This document shows, piece by piece, positions 1 to 7,852 of a DNA stretch of 64,000 bases. Position 1 is the first letter of the stretch, and every line of letters begins with the position of its first letter. The position numbers were made by a program, and so were the translations under genes. This stretch comes from Hahellaceae bacterium (GTDB taxonomy: Bacteria; Pseudomonadota; Gammaproteobacteria; Pseudomonadales; Oleiphilaceae). The stretch is taken from NCBI GenBank assembly GCA_016716085.1, contig JADJWY010000009.1:124001-188000 (forward strand), in the 5' to 3' direction. The notes under the pieces were generated by a model. It made no database searches. It was not told the DNA's origin and was given only the letters and a program-made list of their open reading frames with translations.

Positions 1-963
1 TCCTCGGCGGCCAACAATGATTTCGAGCCCAAATACAGCCTGATGCCGCTGGTATTCGGTACCCTCAAGGCAGCCTTCTACGCCATGTTGCTGGCGGTGC
101 CGTTGGCCATTTGCGGTGCCATTTATGCTGCGCACTTCATGGCTCCTGCTGTACGCCGCAAGGTCAAGCCCGCCATCGAGCTGATGGAAGCGATACCGAC
201 GGTTATTCTTGGCTTCCTGGCGGGTCTCTTTTTCGCGCCTTTCATGGAGGAAAATCTTCCGGGCGTCTTTGCGGTGCTGCTGATTGTTCCGGTGGGCGTA
301 GTGGCTTTTGCGTTTGCATGGGCTAATGCGCCGAAACCGCTCACTCAGTGGGTGCCGGACGGCTGGGATGCTGTGGTTTTGATTCCCGTGATCGTATTTC
401 TGGGCTGGATAAGCTTCGCCATCAGCGGTTACCTCGAAATCTGGTTTTTCGGGGGCGATATGCGTTTGTGGCTGACCCGGGACATGGGTATTGATTACAG
501 TCAACGAAATTCGCTGGTCATTGGTGTTGCGATGGGCATAGCCGTGATTCCGACGATCTTCTCGATCGCTGAAGATGCCATCTTCAGTGTGCCCAAGCAC
601 TTGATGTTTGGTTCTCTGGCGCTGGGCGCTACCCCCTGGCAAACCATGATCCGGGTCATTCTGCCCACGGCCAGCCCGGGTATCTTTTCGGCCCTGATGA
701 TCGGTTTGGGACGTGCGGTTGGCGAAACCATGATCGTGCTGATGGCAACAGGAAATACAGCCATCATGGACATGAATATCTTTGAAGGGATGCGAACCCT
801 CTCCGCGAATATCGCCGTTGAGATGCCAGAGTCCGAGGTGGGGAGTTCCCACTTCAGAATCCTGTTTCTGGCCGGGTTTGTTCTGTTTGTCTTTACCTTT
901 TTTGTGAACACACTGGCGGAGTACGTTCGTCAGCGGTTGCGCAAGAAGTACAGTGTGATCTAA
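1..963 (+). CDS. pstC: Phosphate ABC transporter permease PstC (5' truncated)
   Basis: Inner-membrane permease half of the high-affinity phosphate importer PstSCAB. The reading frame is open from the first base of the window, so the N-terminal part lies outside; 320 codons are visible. The visible part has several hydrophobic segments and near its end the ABC-permease cytoplasmic EAA loop (LALGATPWQTMIRVILP, then GRAVGETM), which docks on PstB. It is followed after 13 bases by pstA and then by pstB and phoU on the same strand, the standard pst order. The known Pseudomonas PstC is a long form (over 650 residues); the large periplasmic insertion expected there would lie upstream of this window. 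The identification is firm; the full length is not visible. Confidence 0.95.
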   Translation, partial: SSAANNDFEPKYSLMPLVFGTLKAAFYAMLLAVPLAICGAIYAAHFMAPAVRRKVKPAIELMEAIPTVILGFLAGLFFAPFMEENLPGVFAVLLIVPVGVVAFAFAWANAPKPLTQWVPDGWDAVVLIPVIVFLGWISFAISGYLEIWFFGGDMRLWLTRDMGIDYSQRNSLVIGVAMGIAVIPTIFSIAEDAIFSVPKHLMFGSLALGATPWQTMIRVILPTASPGIFSALMIGLGRAVGETMIVLMATGNTAIMDMNIFEGMRTLSANIAVEMPESEVGSSHFRILFLAGFVLFVFTFFVNTLAEYVRQRLRKKYSVI

Positions 964-976
964 AGGGAGTATCGCC

Positions 977-2617
977 ATGCAAATATCCTTCAAAGAATGG
1001 ACGCGCAAAGGTAATCCCTGGATCTGGTTAAATGCGGCTGCAGTATCCGTCAGCCTGATTGCAGTCCTTGGACTCATGCTGTTGATTATGGCGCGTGGAC
1101 TTGTCCACTTCTGGCCACATTCCCTGATCCAGGCGGACTATGTGCTGGAGGGCAAAGAGCCCGTTCCTGTGATTGGTGAGGTGGCGCAGCACGAAGACAT
1201 TCCCACCGAGCAATTGAAGGCCGCAGGCTATCCGGTCAAAGCTGACGAAGACTTTATGACCCGGATTCTGCTGAAAACCGGTAACCGGGATGTGCTTGGG
1301 TCCGATTTTCGCTGGGTGCTGGAAGGGTCGCTGAAAAACGTTCGCTATCCCGAGACGCTCATAACCCTGGAGCGTCGCGAGTGGGGTAACTATTACGGCT
1401 ACCAGGTGGCCTACAAGAACAACGGCACCGTGGTTGCGAACGCGCAAGAGAGTGGGGATAAAACCTGGGAGTTACTGATTGCCGGAATTGCGCGTGCTGA
1501 TGCCCTGAATGCGCAGATCGAGGAGATCGAAAAGGGCGAAATCGGTAAGGTCAACTATGAACTGGAGCGGTTGAGGTTGACCGAAAAGCGCCTGCAGCTC
1601 GAGGGCAAAGCGACGGATTCGGCACTGGCTGAACTTGAAGCAGAGCGCCAGTTGCTTCACAAAGACTATGAGCGCCTGCAGGCACAGTTAGGTGAACTGT
1701 ATACTGAGATTGGTCGGGATACGGTGGTCATGCGAGCGATGAATGGACAGGAAACCGAAATTTCGGTTTCAAAGATTGTCCGGGCCTTTCAGCCCAATAA
1801 GATGGGTTTAATTGAAAAAATTGGCCATTATGGGATGAAACTGGGCGAATTCGTGGGGGATGATCCTCGCGAGGCCAATACCGAGGGTGGGGTATTTCCG
1901 GCTATTTATGGTACCGTACTGATGGTGCTCATCATGTCGATCATGGTGACGCCGTTAGGCGTCATCGCGGCAGTGTACTTGCGCGAGTATGCTAATCAGG
2001 GGGCGTTGACCCAGACAATTCGTATTGCGGTAAACAACCTTGCCGGTGTGCCTGCCATCGTCTACGGCGTGTTTGGACTGGGTTTCTTTGTTTACTTCCT
2101 GGGCGGAAATATCGACAGGCTGTTTTATCCCGAGGCCCTGCCATCACCGACCTTTGGTACGGGTGGTTTGATGTGGGCGTCCATAACCCTCGCTATCCTG
2201 ACCCTGCCTGTCGTTATCGTGGCGACGGAAGAGGGCCTGGCGCGTATTCCCCGCTCGATTCGCGAGGGAAGTCTGGCGCTGGGCGCGACCAAGGCTGAAA
2301 CCCTATGGCGAGTCGTCTTGCCGATGGCCAGTCCCGCGATGATGACAGGGATGATCCTGGCGATAGCCCGTGCGGCGGGCGAAGTGGCACCACTGATGCT
2401 GGTGGGCGTTGTGAAACTGGCACCTTCTCTGCCGCTGGATGGTAATTATCCCTTCCTGCATCTGGATCAGAAATTTATGCACCTCGGCTTTCACATTTAT
2501 GATGTTGGATTTCAGAGCCCCAACGTAGAAGCGGCACGTCCACTGGTGTATGCAACCTCACTGTTGCTGGTGCTGGTGATCGCCCTCTTGAACCCTGGCC
2601 GCAGTGGGGATTCGTAA
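977..2617 (+). CDS. pstA: Phosphate ABC transporter permease PstA, long form
   Basis: Second permease of the PstSCAB phosphate importer, 546 residues against about 300 in E. coli. An N-terminal membrane segment (about residues 18-42) is followed by some 270 residues before the permease core. That insertion includes a charged, heptad-like stretch at about residues 178-245 rich in E, L, K and R that looks like a coiled coil and should sit in the periplasm. The permease core has the EAA loop (EGSLALGATKAETLWRVVLP) and GRSGDS at the C-terminus. A ribosome site (AAAGGGAG) lies about 7 bases before the ATG. Long PstA forms are known in Pseudomonas. Adjacent to pstC, so co-transcribed. Confidence 0.95.
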   Translation: MQISFKEWTRKGNPWIWLNAAAVSVSLIAVLGLMLLIMARGLVHFWPHSLIQADYVLEGKEPVPVIGEVAQHEDIPTEQLKAAGYPVKADEDFMTRILLKTGNRDVLGSDFRWVLEGSLKNVRYPETLITLERREWGNYYGYQVAYKNNGTVVANAQESGDKTWELLIAGIARADALNAQIEEIEKGEIGKVNYELERLRLTEKRLQLEGKATDSALAELEAERQLLHKDYERLQAQLGELYTEIGRDTVVMRAMNGQETEISVSKIVRAFQPNKMGLIEKIGHYGMKLGEFVGDDPREANTEGGVFPAIYGTVLMVLIMSIMVTPLGVIAAVYLREYANQGALTQTIRIAVNNLAGVPAIVYGVFGLGFFVYFLGGNIDRLFYPEALPSPTFGTGGLMWASITLAILTLPVVIVATEEGLARIPRSIREGSLALGATKAETLWRVVLPMASPAMMTGMILAIARAAGEVAPLMLVGVVKLAPSLPLDGNYPFLHLDQKFMHLGFHIYDVGFQSPNVEAARPLVYATSLLLVLVIALLNPGRSGDS

Positions 2618-2692
2618 TCACCTGCGGGAAAAATACAAAGCCCTTGAAATGTAAGGCCGCTGCAACCGAATTGATTTCAGGAGTCAGAAGTT

Positions 2693-3526
2693 ATGAGTAG
2701 TACATCACGAACCCATGCGGTGGACATCAGCGCAATTGAGCGGTCGACCGAAGATCTGGATTTGTCCTCGGAAACCATTGCTCTCAAGGTCAACCAATTA
2801 AAGCTGTTTTACGGCCAGAAAGAAGCCTTGCATGGCATCGATATGAACATTCCCAAAAAGCGGGTAACCGCATTTATCGGGCCGTCTGGCTGCGGTAAGT
2901 CAACGCTGCTGCGTTGCTTTAACCGCATGAATGATCTCGTCGACGGGTGTCGTATTGAAGGACAGATTCTGCTGGACGACGCCAATATCTACGCTAAAGG
3001 CACTGATGTGGCCGACTTGCGTCGTCGTGTTGGAATGGTCTTCCAGAAACCTAATCCTTTTCCTAAAAGCATTTATGAAAATGTGGCTTACGGATTGCGG
3101 ATTCAGGGAATCAACAAAAAACGTATTCTGGACGAAACGGTCGAATGGGCACTGCGTTCGGCGGCGTTGTGGGATGAAGTCAAGGATCGTCTGAACGAAA
3201 GCGCCCTGGGCATGTCGGGTGGGCAGCAGCAGCGTCTTGTGATTGCCAGAACGGTGGCGGTTAAACCGGAAGTGCTTCTGTTGGACGAACCCGCCTCGGC
3301 ACTGGACCCACTTTCGACACTCAAAATCGAAGAGTTGATTCATGAATTGAAGAACGATTTCACCATCGTTATCGTCACACATAACATGCAGCAGGCAGCG
3401 CGTGTTTCCGATTATACTGCCTTCATGTACATGGGCGATTTGATCGAATTCGGAACCACCAACCAATTGTTCACGAACCCGGGCTCAAAGCAGACCGAGG
3501 ATTACATCACCGGACGTTACGGCTAA
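2693..3526 (+). CDS. pstB: Phosphate ABC transporter ATP-binding protein PstB
   Basis: ATPase that powers phosphate import through PstC/PstA. 277 residues, with a Walker A motif (GPSGCGKST, about residue 64), a Q-loop (VFQKPNPFP), the ABC signature MSGGQQQR and Walker B VLLLDEPASALDP followed by the switch histidine (VTHNM). The first 25 or so residues form an N-terminal extension compared with E. coli PstB (257 residues). A ribosome site (CAGGAG) lies upstream of the ATG. It is 75 bases downstream of pstA and 21 bases upstream of phoU, so part of the pst operon. Confidence 0.97.
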   Translation: MSSTSRTHAVDISAIERSTEDLDLSSETIALKVNQLKLFYGQKEALHGIDMNIPKKRVTAFIGPSGCGKSTLLRCFNRMNDLVDGCRIEGQILLDDANIYAKGTDVADLRRRVGMVFQKPNPFPKSIYENVAYGLRIQGINKKRILDETVEWALRSAALWDEVKDRLNESALGMSGGQQQRLVIARTVAVKPEVLLLDEPASALDPLSTLKIEELIHELKNDFTIVIVTHNMQQAARVSDYTAFMYMGDLIEFGTTNQLFTNPGSKQTEDYITGRYG

Positions 3527-3547
3527 TTTTCAGAGGAGAATGACATT

Positions 3548-4273
3548 ATGGCAAACGGGCATGATGCACATTTGCATCACATCTCCCAGCGATTCAATGC
3601 AGAGCTGAAAGACCTTCGGGATCATGTTCTGGTGATGGGGGGTATGGTCGAGAAACAGGTTGCGGAGGCCATCGACGCATTGGTGCGTCTGGATGCACCG
3701 CTGGCTGAAGAAGTTAAAGCGAACGATCGTCATGTCAATCGCCTGGAAACGACGATCGACGAGGAGTGTACCCGCGTGATCGCCAAGCGTCAGCCCACGG
3801 CAGGGGATCTGCGTCTGGTTATCGCGGTGACCAAGATGGTTAACGATCTGGAGCGCATCGGTGACGAGTCCAAGAAGATCGCGAAAAGTACGCTGCAGAT
3901 CATTGAAAGCGGTCGATTACCGGAAGGTGCCGTTGAAGTTCGTATGATTGGTGAGCATGTCAGTCGCATGTTGCGTCAGTCGCTGGATGCCTTTACCCGC
4001 TTCGATATCAATGTTGCCTATGAAGTCATCAAGGAGGATCGCATCGTTGACAGCGAGTACAAGACAGCCATGCGTTCGCTGGTCACGGCCATGATGGAGG
4101 ATAGTCGCAACATTTCGCCCATTCTGAATATCATGTGGGTCCTGCGGGCGTTGGAGAGGGTGGGTGATCATGCGCGTAACATCTGTCAGCATGTCATCTA
4201 CATGGTGCATGGCAAAGATGTGCGTCATGCCACGGTTGAACAGACTGAAGAAATCATTTCTGGGTCACGTTAA
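3548..4273 (+). CDS. phoU: Phosphate signalling protein PhoU
   Basis: Cytoplasmic, all-helical negative regulator that links the Pst transporter to the PhoR/PhoB two-component system. 241 residues, the usual size, made of two similar three-helix PhoU repeats, each with the metal-binding acidic pattern: one around VTKMVNDLERIGDESKKIA (about residue 100) and one around ALERVGDHARNICQHV (about residue 200). A good ribosome site (GAGGAG) lies 10 bases before the ATG. It is the last gene of the pst operon; no strong intrinsic terminator was found directly after it. Confidence 0.97.
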   Translation: MANGHDAHLHHISQRFNAELKDLRDHVLVMGGMVEKQVAEAIDALVRLDAPLAEEVKANDRHVNRLETTIDEECTRVIAKRQPTAGDLRLVIAVTKMVNDLERIGDESKKIAKSTLQIIESGRLPEGAVEVRMIGEHVSRMLRQSLDAFTRFDINVAYEVIKEDRIVDSEYKTAMRSLVTAMMEDSRNISPILNIMWVLRALERVGDHARNICQHVIYMVHGKDVRHATVEQTEEIISGSR

Positions 4274-4333
4274 TCCCCCTCGAGTGTAACCGGCAGTCGT
4301 AGATTCGTATCTTTTTGTAAGGTGATCAAAGGC

Positions 4334-4353
4334 ATAGCGGCGAAGGCCGCTAT
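4334..4353. other. Short perfect hairpin between phoU and the DUF2059 gene
   Basis: Eight-base perfect inverted repeat (ATAGCGGC / GCCGCTAT) with a GAAG loop on the plus strand, which reads as a stable TTCG tetraloop on the minus strand. There is no T-run on the plus side, so it is not a classical terminator for phoU. It could be a weak or Rho-assisted transcription end, or a 5' leader structure of the next gene. Confidence 0.35.
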
Positions 4354-4389
4354 ACTCTCGGAAGGCCTGTCTTCCAAGAGGGTTCCGCC

Positions 4390-5199
4390 ATGCGCTACTG
4401 CCTCGCTTTCTTGATGTCATTATTGCTGACGCCCGTCGCGTTGGCCTCTTCACAACCTGACGAAAACCTATCAGCCCGATTGTTGAGCCAGACCGGCGTG
4501 GATGCGCTTTTACAGCAGTATCCTGATATGGTCAAAAGTGGCATCGTGCAACGGGTTAAGCATGTCGGTGTTCCCGATATCATTGCCAACCAGTCGGTTC
4601 AGCTGGTTGATCAGTCATTGAATCCGGGTGCTATGATTCTGGAGCTGCAGACGCTTCTGGCCCGACGTTTTTCACCCCAGGAAATGCAGCAGATTGTCGA
4701 TTGGTATCAAAGTCCTGTCGGGCGTCGGGTGGTTGAGGCGGAACTGATGAGTGTCAGTCGATCTGAATATCATCACCTTCAGGAAACACTCACCACGCTT
4801 CAGGCGCGTTACCAGGGGTCGGACAGGGAGCGCTTGTTCCCTGCTTTTGATCGGGCCACTTATGCCACTGACACCATGGTTGATAGTACCTCTGCAGTCC
4901 AGATCGCCATGGCTGCTGCGCTGTCGACGACCGTAAAAGGCGAGGGCCTGCCTTCGTTCGAGTCGATGCGGGCAACCATTGAAAGTCGTCGAACCGCCCT
5001 GCGAGGCGTCGTCGGCCAGCAAGTCTACCTGAACTACCTGTTCACCTATCAGGATCTTAGTTTGGCGGATATGGAGAACTATATTGCCTTTGCACGATCC
5101 GAGTTGGGGGCCCGTTTTTTTGAGACCTTGTCCAAGGGTGTGTATGAAGTCCTGACGCGTCGGTCCTCAGAAATGGGCGGCCTGCAGGCATCTTTGTAA
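4390..5199 (+). CDS. DUF2059-type secreted/periplasmic protein
   Basis: 269-residue protein of unknown function with a clear Sec signal peptide (MRYCLAFLMSLLLTPVALAS, cleavage near residue 20). A stretch around residues 91-112 (ARRFSPQEMQQIVDWYQSP, then GRRV) has the shape of the DUF2059 domain, found in many proteobacterial periplasmic proteins; a related motif near residues 225-250 (LADMENYIAFARSELGARFF) looks like a second, degenerate copy. The start is the first ATG of the frame and places the signal peptide correctly. It stands alone between phoU and a convergent minus-strand gene. No enzymatic motif is visible. Confidence 0.75.
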   Translation: MRYCLAFLMSLLLTPVALASSQPDENLSARLLSQTGVDALLQQYPDMVKSGIVQRVKHVGVPDIIANQSVQLVDQSLNPGAMILELQTLLARRFSPQEMQQIVDWYQSPVGRRVVEAELMSVSRSEYHHLQETLTTLQARYQGSDRERLFPAFDRATYATDTMVDSTSAVQIAMAAALSTTVKGEGLPSFESMRATIESRRTALRGVVGQQVYLNYLFTYQDLSLADMENYIAFARSELGARFFETLSKGVYEVLTRRSSEMGGLQASL

Positions 5200-5267
5200 G
5201 CGATCGCCATTGCGTCTGTTTGGACGGGACAGGTAAAAGAAATAGAAAGGTAGGAGAGATAAAAGCA

Positions 5268-5314
5268 GGTTTGTCCGCATCCGGGGAGGAGGAGAGATTG
5301 GAGGCGGACAAACC
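5268..5314. repeat. Long inverted repeat in a convergent intergenic region
   Basis: Two 15-base arms (5268-5282 and 5300-5314) pair with one mismatch. The inner core GGTTTGTCCGC / GCGGACAAACC is a perfect 11-base match. The 17-base loop is almost pure purine and contains GGAGGAG. It lies between the convergent DUF2059 and HIT genes, so a bidirectional transcription end or a structured 3' RNA is the simplest reading. The T-run after the stem is poor on both strands. Confidence 0.5.
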
Positions 5315-5320
5315 ATAAAC

Positions 5321-5339
5321 ATGTGAAAAACTTTCACAT
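5321..5339. repeat. Short palindrome ATGTGAAA-AAC-TTTCACAT
   Basis: Perfect 8-base inverted repeat with a 3-base spacer, six bases after the larger hairpin at 5268-5314. The TGTGA...TCACA character loosely resembles a CRP/FNR half-site layout, but the spacing is too short for a standard CRP site. It lies between convergent genes, so a terminator-associated role is as likely. Confidence 0.3.
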
Positions 5340-5412
5340 CAACCACTGTTGGTTCCTCAAAACCGGGTTCAGTGTATTTCAGTAACTCCTTAATTGCCTT
5401 GATTCAGGTCAA

Positions 5413-5781
5413 TCAACCTTTTGATTTCAGTTTTTCAGTATACGGGGGCCACCCCAGAGGCTTGCCTGCTAATACATGCAGGTGGATGTGATAGACCGTC
5501 TGGCCGCCATCGTCATTGCAATTCATCACTGTGCGATAGCCATCTGCCGCAAAACCCTTCTCGCGTGCGATGTGCGCGGCCGCCCACATGAGGTGCCCGG
5601 CGATCTGGCGATCGTCCTTGTCCAGGTCGTTCAGCGTTGGGATGGGTTTCTTTGGGATAACCAAAAAATGAACCGGTGCCTGAGGGTGGATATCGTTGAA
5701 GGCCAGACAGATCTCATCTTCATAGATAATATCAGCCGGTATTTCTCGGTTGATGATGCGGGTGAACAGGGTGTCTGACAT
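5413..5781 (-). CDS. HIT-family (HinT-like) nucleotide hydrolase
   Basis: 122-residue histidine-triad protein, probably a purine nucleoside phosphoramidase of the HinT type. The C-terminal part carries the catalytic triad VYHIHLHVLAG (H-x-H-x-H). The start was set at MSDTLFTRII, where the conserved HIT fold begins; the frame is open another 31 codons upstream, but that stretch would overlap the end of the ubiF-like gene and has no family counterpart. It lies 19 bases downstream of the ubiF-like gene on the same strand, so probably co-transcribed. Confidence 0.92.
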   Translation of the reverse strand: MSDTLFTRIINREIPADIIYEDEICLAFNDIHPQAPVHFLVIPKKPIPTLNDLDKDDRQIAGHLMWAAAHIAREKGFAADGYRTVMNCNDDGGQTVYHIHLHVLAGKPLGWPPYTEKLKSKG

Positions 5782-5800
5782 ACAATTCTCACTTACGGGA

Positions 5801-7057
5801 TCAGGCAAAATGATTAAGGCCGGTAGCGTATTCCAGCACCATCCGTTTGGCCGGCGCAAAACGTTGCGCAACACTCAGGCCCAGGTTTCTCAGCAGTTTC
5901 AGCGGTTTGATATCGTTGCTGAAGGAATAGTAGAAGCCGTCCATCAGTGTCATCATGGCGAGATTTTGCAGGCGTCGCTGACCTTCATAGGCGGAGAGTA
6001 CGGCAGGGTTCCCCGGTTTGAGACCTTTACGTTTTGCGTCGCTGAGAACACGGGCCAGCGCGGCTACATCCTGGAAGCCAAGGTTAACGCCCTGCCCAGC
6101 CAGGGGATTGATCGTGTGGGCAGCATCGCCGACCAGTGCAACGCCGGCTTTGGTGTAACTGCGGGCATGGCGTTTAACCAATGGGAAGCGTCCTCGTTGT
6201 GTGATGCGGATCAGCGGCGGCAGGTGATCCGGGAACTCGCTTCTCAGCGTTGTCAGAAGTTGCTCATCACTGAGTGCCATCAATTCGGTAAGCCGATCCG
6301 GCGCGTCATACCATACTAAGGAGGCATAGTGCTTGCCCTCAACACTGGCCAATGGCAGAAAGGCGAGCGGGCCATGCCGGGTAAACGCCTGCCAGGTCAT
6401 CGACTGAGCCTGATCGCCATGCTCTACCGCGATGACCAGGGCATGCTGGTGGTAGGGATCGGCCCGTAATCCAAGTTCGGCCATCTCCCGGATTTTAGAC
6501 AGTGCACCATCTGCGCCAATGATCAATTGACCCCGAAAAGCTCGACCGTCGCTCAGTGTCAGGCAGCCACCGTTTTCGCCTTCATGATCCAGCCGGTCAA
6601 TTTCTGCTCCGTCAATCAGGCGGACGTTTGGCATGTCGTCAACGACCTGAAGCAGCGCCCGTTGCACAACCAGGTTTTCGATAATGTGGCCCAGCCAGAG
6701 TGTTCCAACATCCTGATGGCTAAATTCGGTGCGATTAAGGTCTTGTGTGGAGCCCGGCAAACGCAGAGGGCGATCCAGTTTTTCCCAGACAGCCAGGCGT
6801 GTGTAGGGGTGAACCCGCTGCGACACCATCGGCGACCAGGCGCCCCAGCTTTTCAACAAACCTTCGCTGGCCAGGTTGATGGCTGACACACGAACGTCTG
6901 GGGGGGATGCGGGGTCGAATGCGGCGGGCCGCTGCTTTTCCAGAACCGCGACAGCGTAACCGGCTTGCCCCAGTGCAATCGCCAGTGCAGCACCGACCAT
7001 GCCACCGCCGGCAATGAGAATTTCATAATCAGCAGAAGGAGCAGGCTGGGGCGTCAT
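5801..7057 (-). CDS. ubiF: UbiF/UbiH-family FAD-dependent monooxygenase (ubiquinone biosynthesis)
   Basis: 418-residue flavoprotein hydroxylase. Visible motifs are the N-terminal Rossmann FAD site (IAGGGMVGAALA, about residues 15-26), the DG motif (IGADGALSKIRE, about 180) and the GD FAD motif (GDAAHTINPLAGQGVNLG, about 310). Among the family, the pattern DVRVSAIN, SLVWYD and a C-terminal FYxxFSN...LRNLGL...YATGL matches E. coli UbiF best. UbiF hydroxylates the ring of 2-octaprenyl-3-methyl-6-methoxy-benzoquinol in ubiquinone synthesis. UbiH or UbiI identity is less likely but not excluded. Shares strand with the YbaK gene upstream and the HIT gene downstream. Confidence 0.85.
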   Translation of the reverse strand: MTPQPAPSADYEILIAGGGMVGAALAIALGQAGYAVAVLEKQRPAAFDPASPPDVRVSAINLASEGLLKSWGAWSPMVSQRVHPYTRLAVWEKLDRPLRLPGSTQDLNRTEFSHQDVGTLWLGHIIENLVVQRALLQVVDDMPNVRLIDGAEIDRLDHEGENGGCLTLSDGRAFRGQLIIGADGALSKIREMAELGLRADPYHQHALVIAVEHGDQAQSMTWQAFTRHGPLAFLPLASVEGKHYASLVWYDAPDRLTELMALSDEQLLTTLRSEFPDHLPPLIRITQRGRFPLVKRHARSYTKAGVALVGDAAHTINPLAGQGVNLGFQDVAALARVLSDAKRKGLKPGNPAVLSAYEGQRRLQNLAMMTLMDGFYYSFSNDIKPLKLLRNLGLSVAQRFAPAKRMVLEYATGLNHFA

Positions 7058-7161
7058 GAGGCTTCACCATGGAGAGATCCAATAAAGGTGAAGAGTGTAC
7101 TGCAATCCGGCGCGGGGGTCATCCCGTCTACCGTTCCGCCGGATGCATTGTGGGTGTTAAA

Positions 7162-7686
7162 TCAGGCGTGACGCTGCAGGCGGCTGGTATGCTGACTTTT
7201 GCGCAGTGATGACTTGGCTTTGGTTGCAAAGCCTTCATCCAGTGTGACGGGCTTGACCAGCTTCAGGTAGTCACTCATGGACATCTTCAGTACTTCGGAA
7301 TGCGAGCCGGCGCTGAAAATGATCTCCTCGGACTGAGTCAGGGTCTCATCCATGTAAAGTGGGAGGCCGTATAGGTTGCCGAAAGGTGGCATCGCGCCGA
7401 TTTCACAGTCAGGAAACTGGTCTCTGAAATCATCCTCATCTGCCAGTTCAATAAAATCGGTTCCCATCGCTCTCATGAAGCGGTCCCAACGAATGCGTGA
7501 GGTGGCAGGCATGACGATCATCGCCATTTTGTCGTCCATCAGAACAATGACCGTTTTGGCCAGCGCTTTGCCACAAACATGCGCACAATGCGCGACTTCC
7601 TGCGCTGTGTAAGCGGGCGAATGAGCGAGCGACACATACTTGACGTGATTTTCGTCGAGGAACTTCTTCAGTGCTTTGACAGGCAT
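7162..7686 (-). CDS. YbaK/EbsC-family aminoacyl-tRNA deacylase
   Basis: 174-residue protein with the single YbaK/ProX editing domain, which hydrolyses mischarged tRNAs (Cys-tRNAPro or similar). Typical elements are YTAQEVAHCAHV near residue 27, KTVIVLMDDKMAMIVMPA near residue 44 and GAMPPFGNLYGLPLYMD near residue 102. A strong ribosome site (GGAGG) lies 6 bases before the ATG. It is a free-standing editing domain, not part of a prolyl-tRNA synthetase. The C-terminal 30 residues are basic and not part of the domain. The exact substrate cannot be told from sequence. Confidence 0.85.
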   Translation of the reverse strand: MPVKALKKFLDENHVKYVSLAHSPAYTAQEVAHCAHVCGKALAKTVIVLMDDKMAMIVMPATSRIRWDRFMRAMGTDFIELADEDDFRDQFPDCEIGAMPPFGNLYGLPLYMDETLTQSEEIIFSAGSHSEVLKMSMSDYLKLVKPVTLDEGFATKAKSSLRKSQHTSRLQRHA

Positions 7687-7775
7687 GAAAACCTCCGAAA
7701 AGGATTAAGGAGTCTTATTCAAAACATAGCGCAAAATGATTCACTTGTTTATGGCGATGTTGTTAAAAATTGTCA

Positions 7776-7800
7776 ATAAAAAAGGGAGGCATAGCCTCCC
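7776..7800 (-). terminator. Rho-independent terminator of the ompA-family gene
   Basis: On the minus strand GGGAGGC-TAT-GCCTCCC is followed directly by TTTTTT. The seven-base GC-rich perfect stem, three-base loop and T-run make a textbook intrinsic terminator, about 50 bases after the stop codon of the OmpA-type gene. Confidence 0.9.
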
Positions 7801-7852
7801 AGTTTTGGCGTTATTTTAATCCGCCGGTCTTTTTTTGTGTTATATCTGTGCG

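Noticed and set aside
1028..1447. Minus-strand ORF inside pstA (and similar long antisense ORFs in pstB, the giant gene and the RHS gene)
   Set aside because: They lie wholly within well-supported genes, have no ribosome sites and give no recognisable protein families.
5321..5339. CRP site at the ATGTGAAA/TTTCACAT palindrome
   Set aside because: The 3-base spacer is incompatible with the usual TGTGA-n6-TCACA layout, and no promoter is next to it.
5782..5874. 31-codon N-terminal extension of the HIT protein
   Set aside because: It overlaps the end of the ubiF-like gene and precedes the conserved HIT start MSDTLFTRI without any family counterpart.
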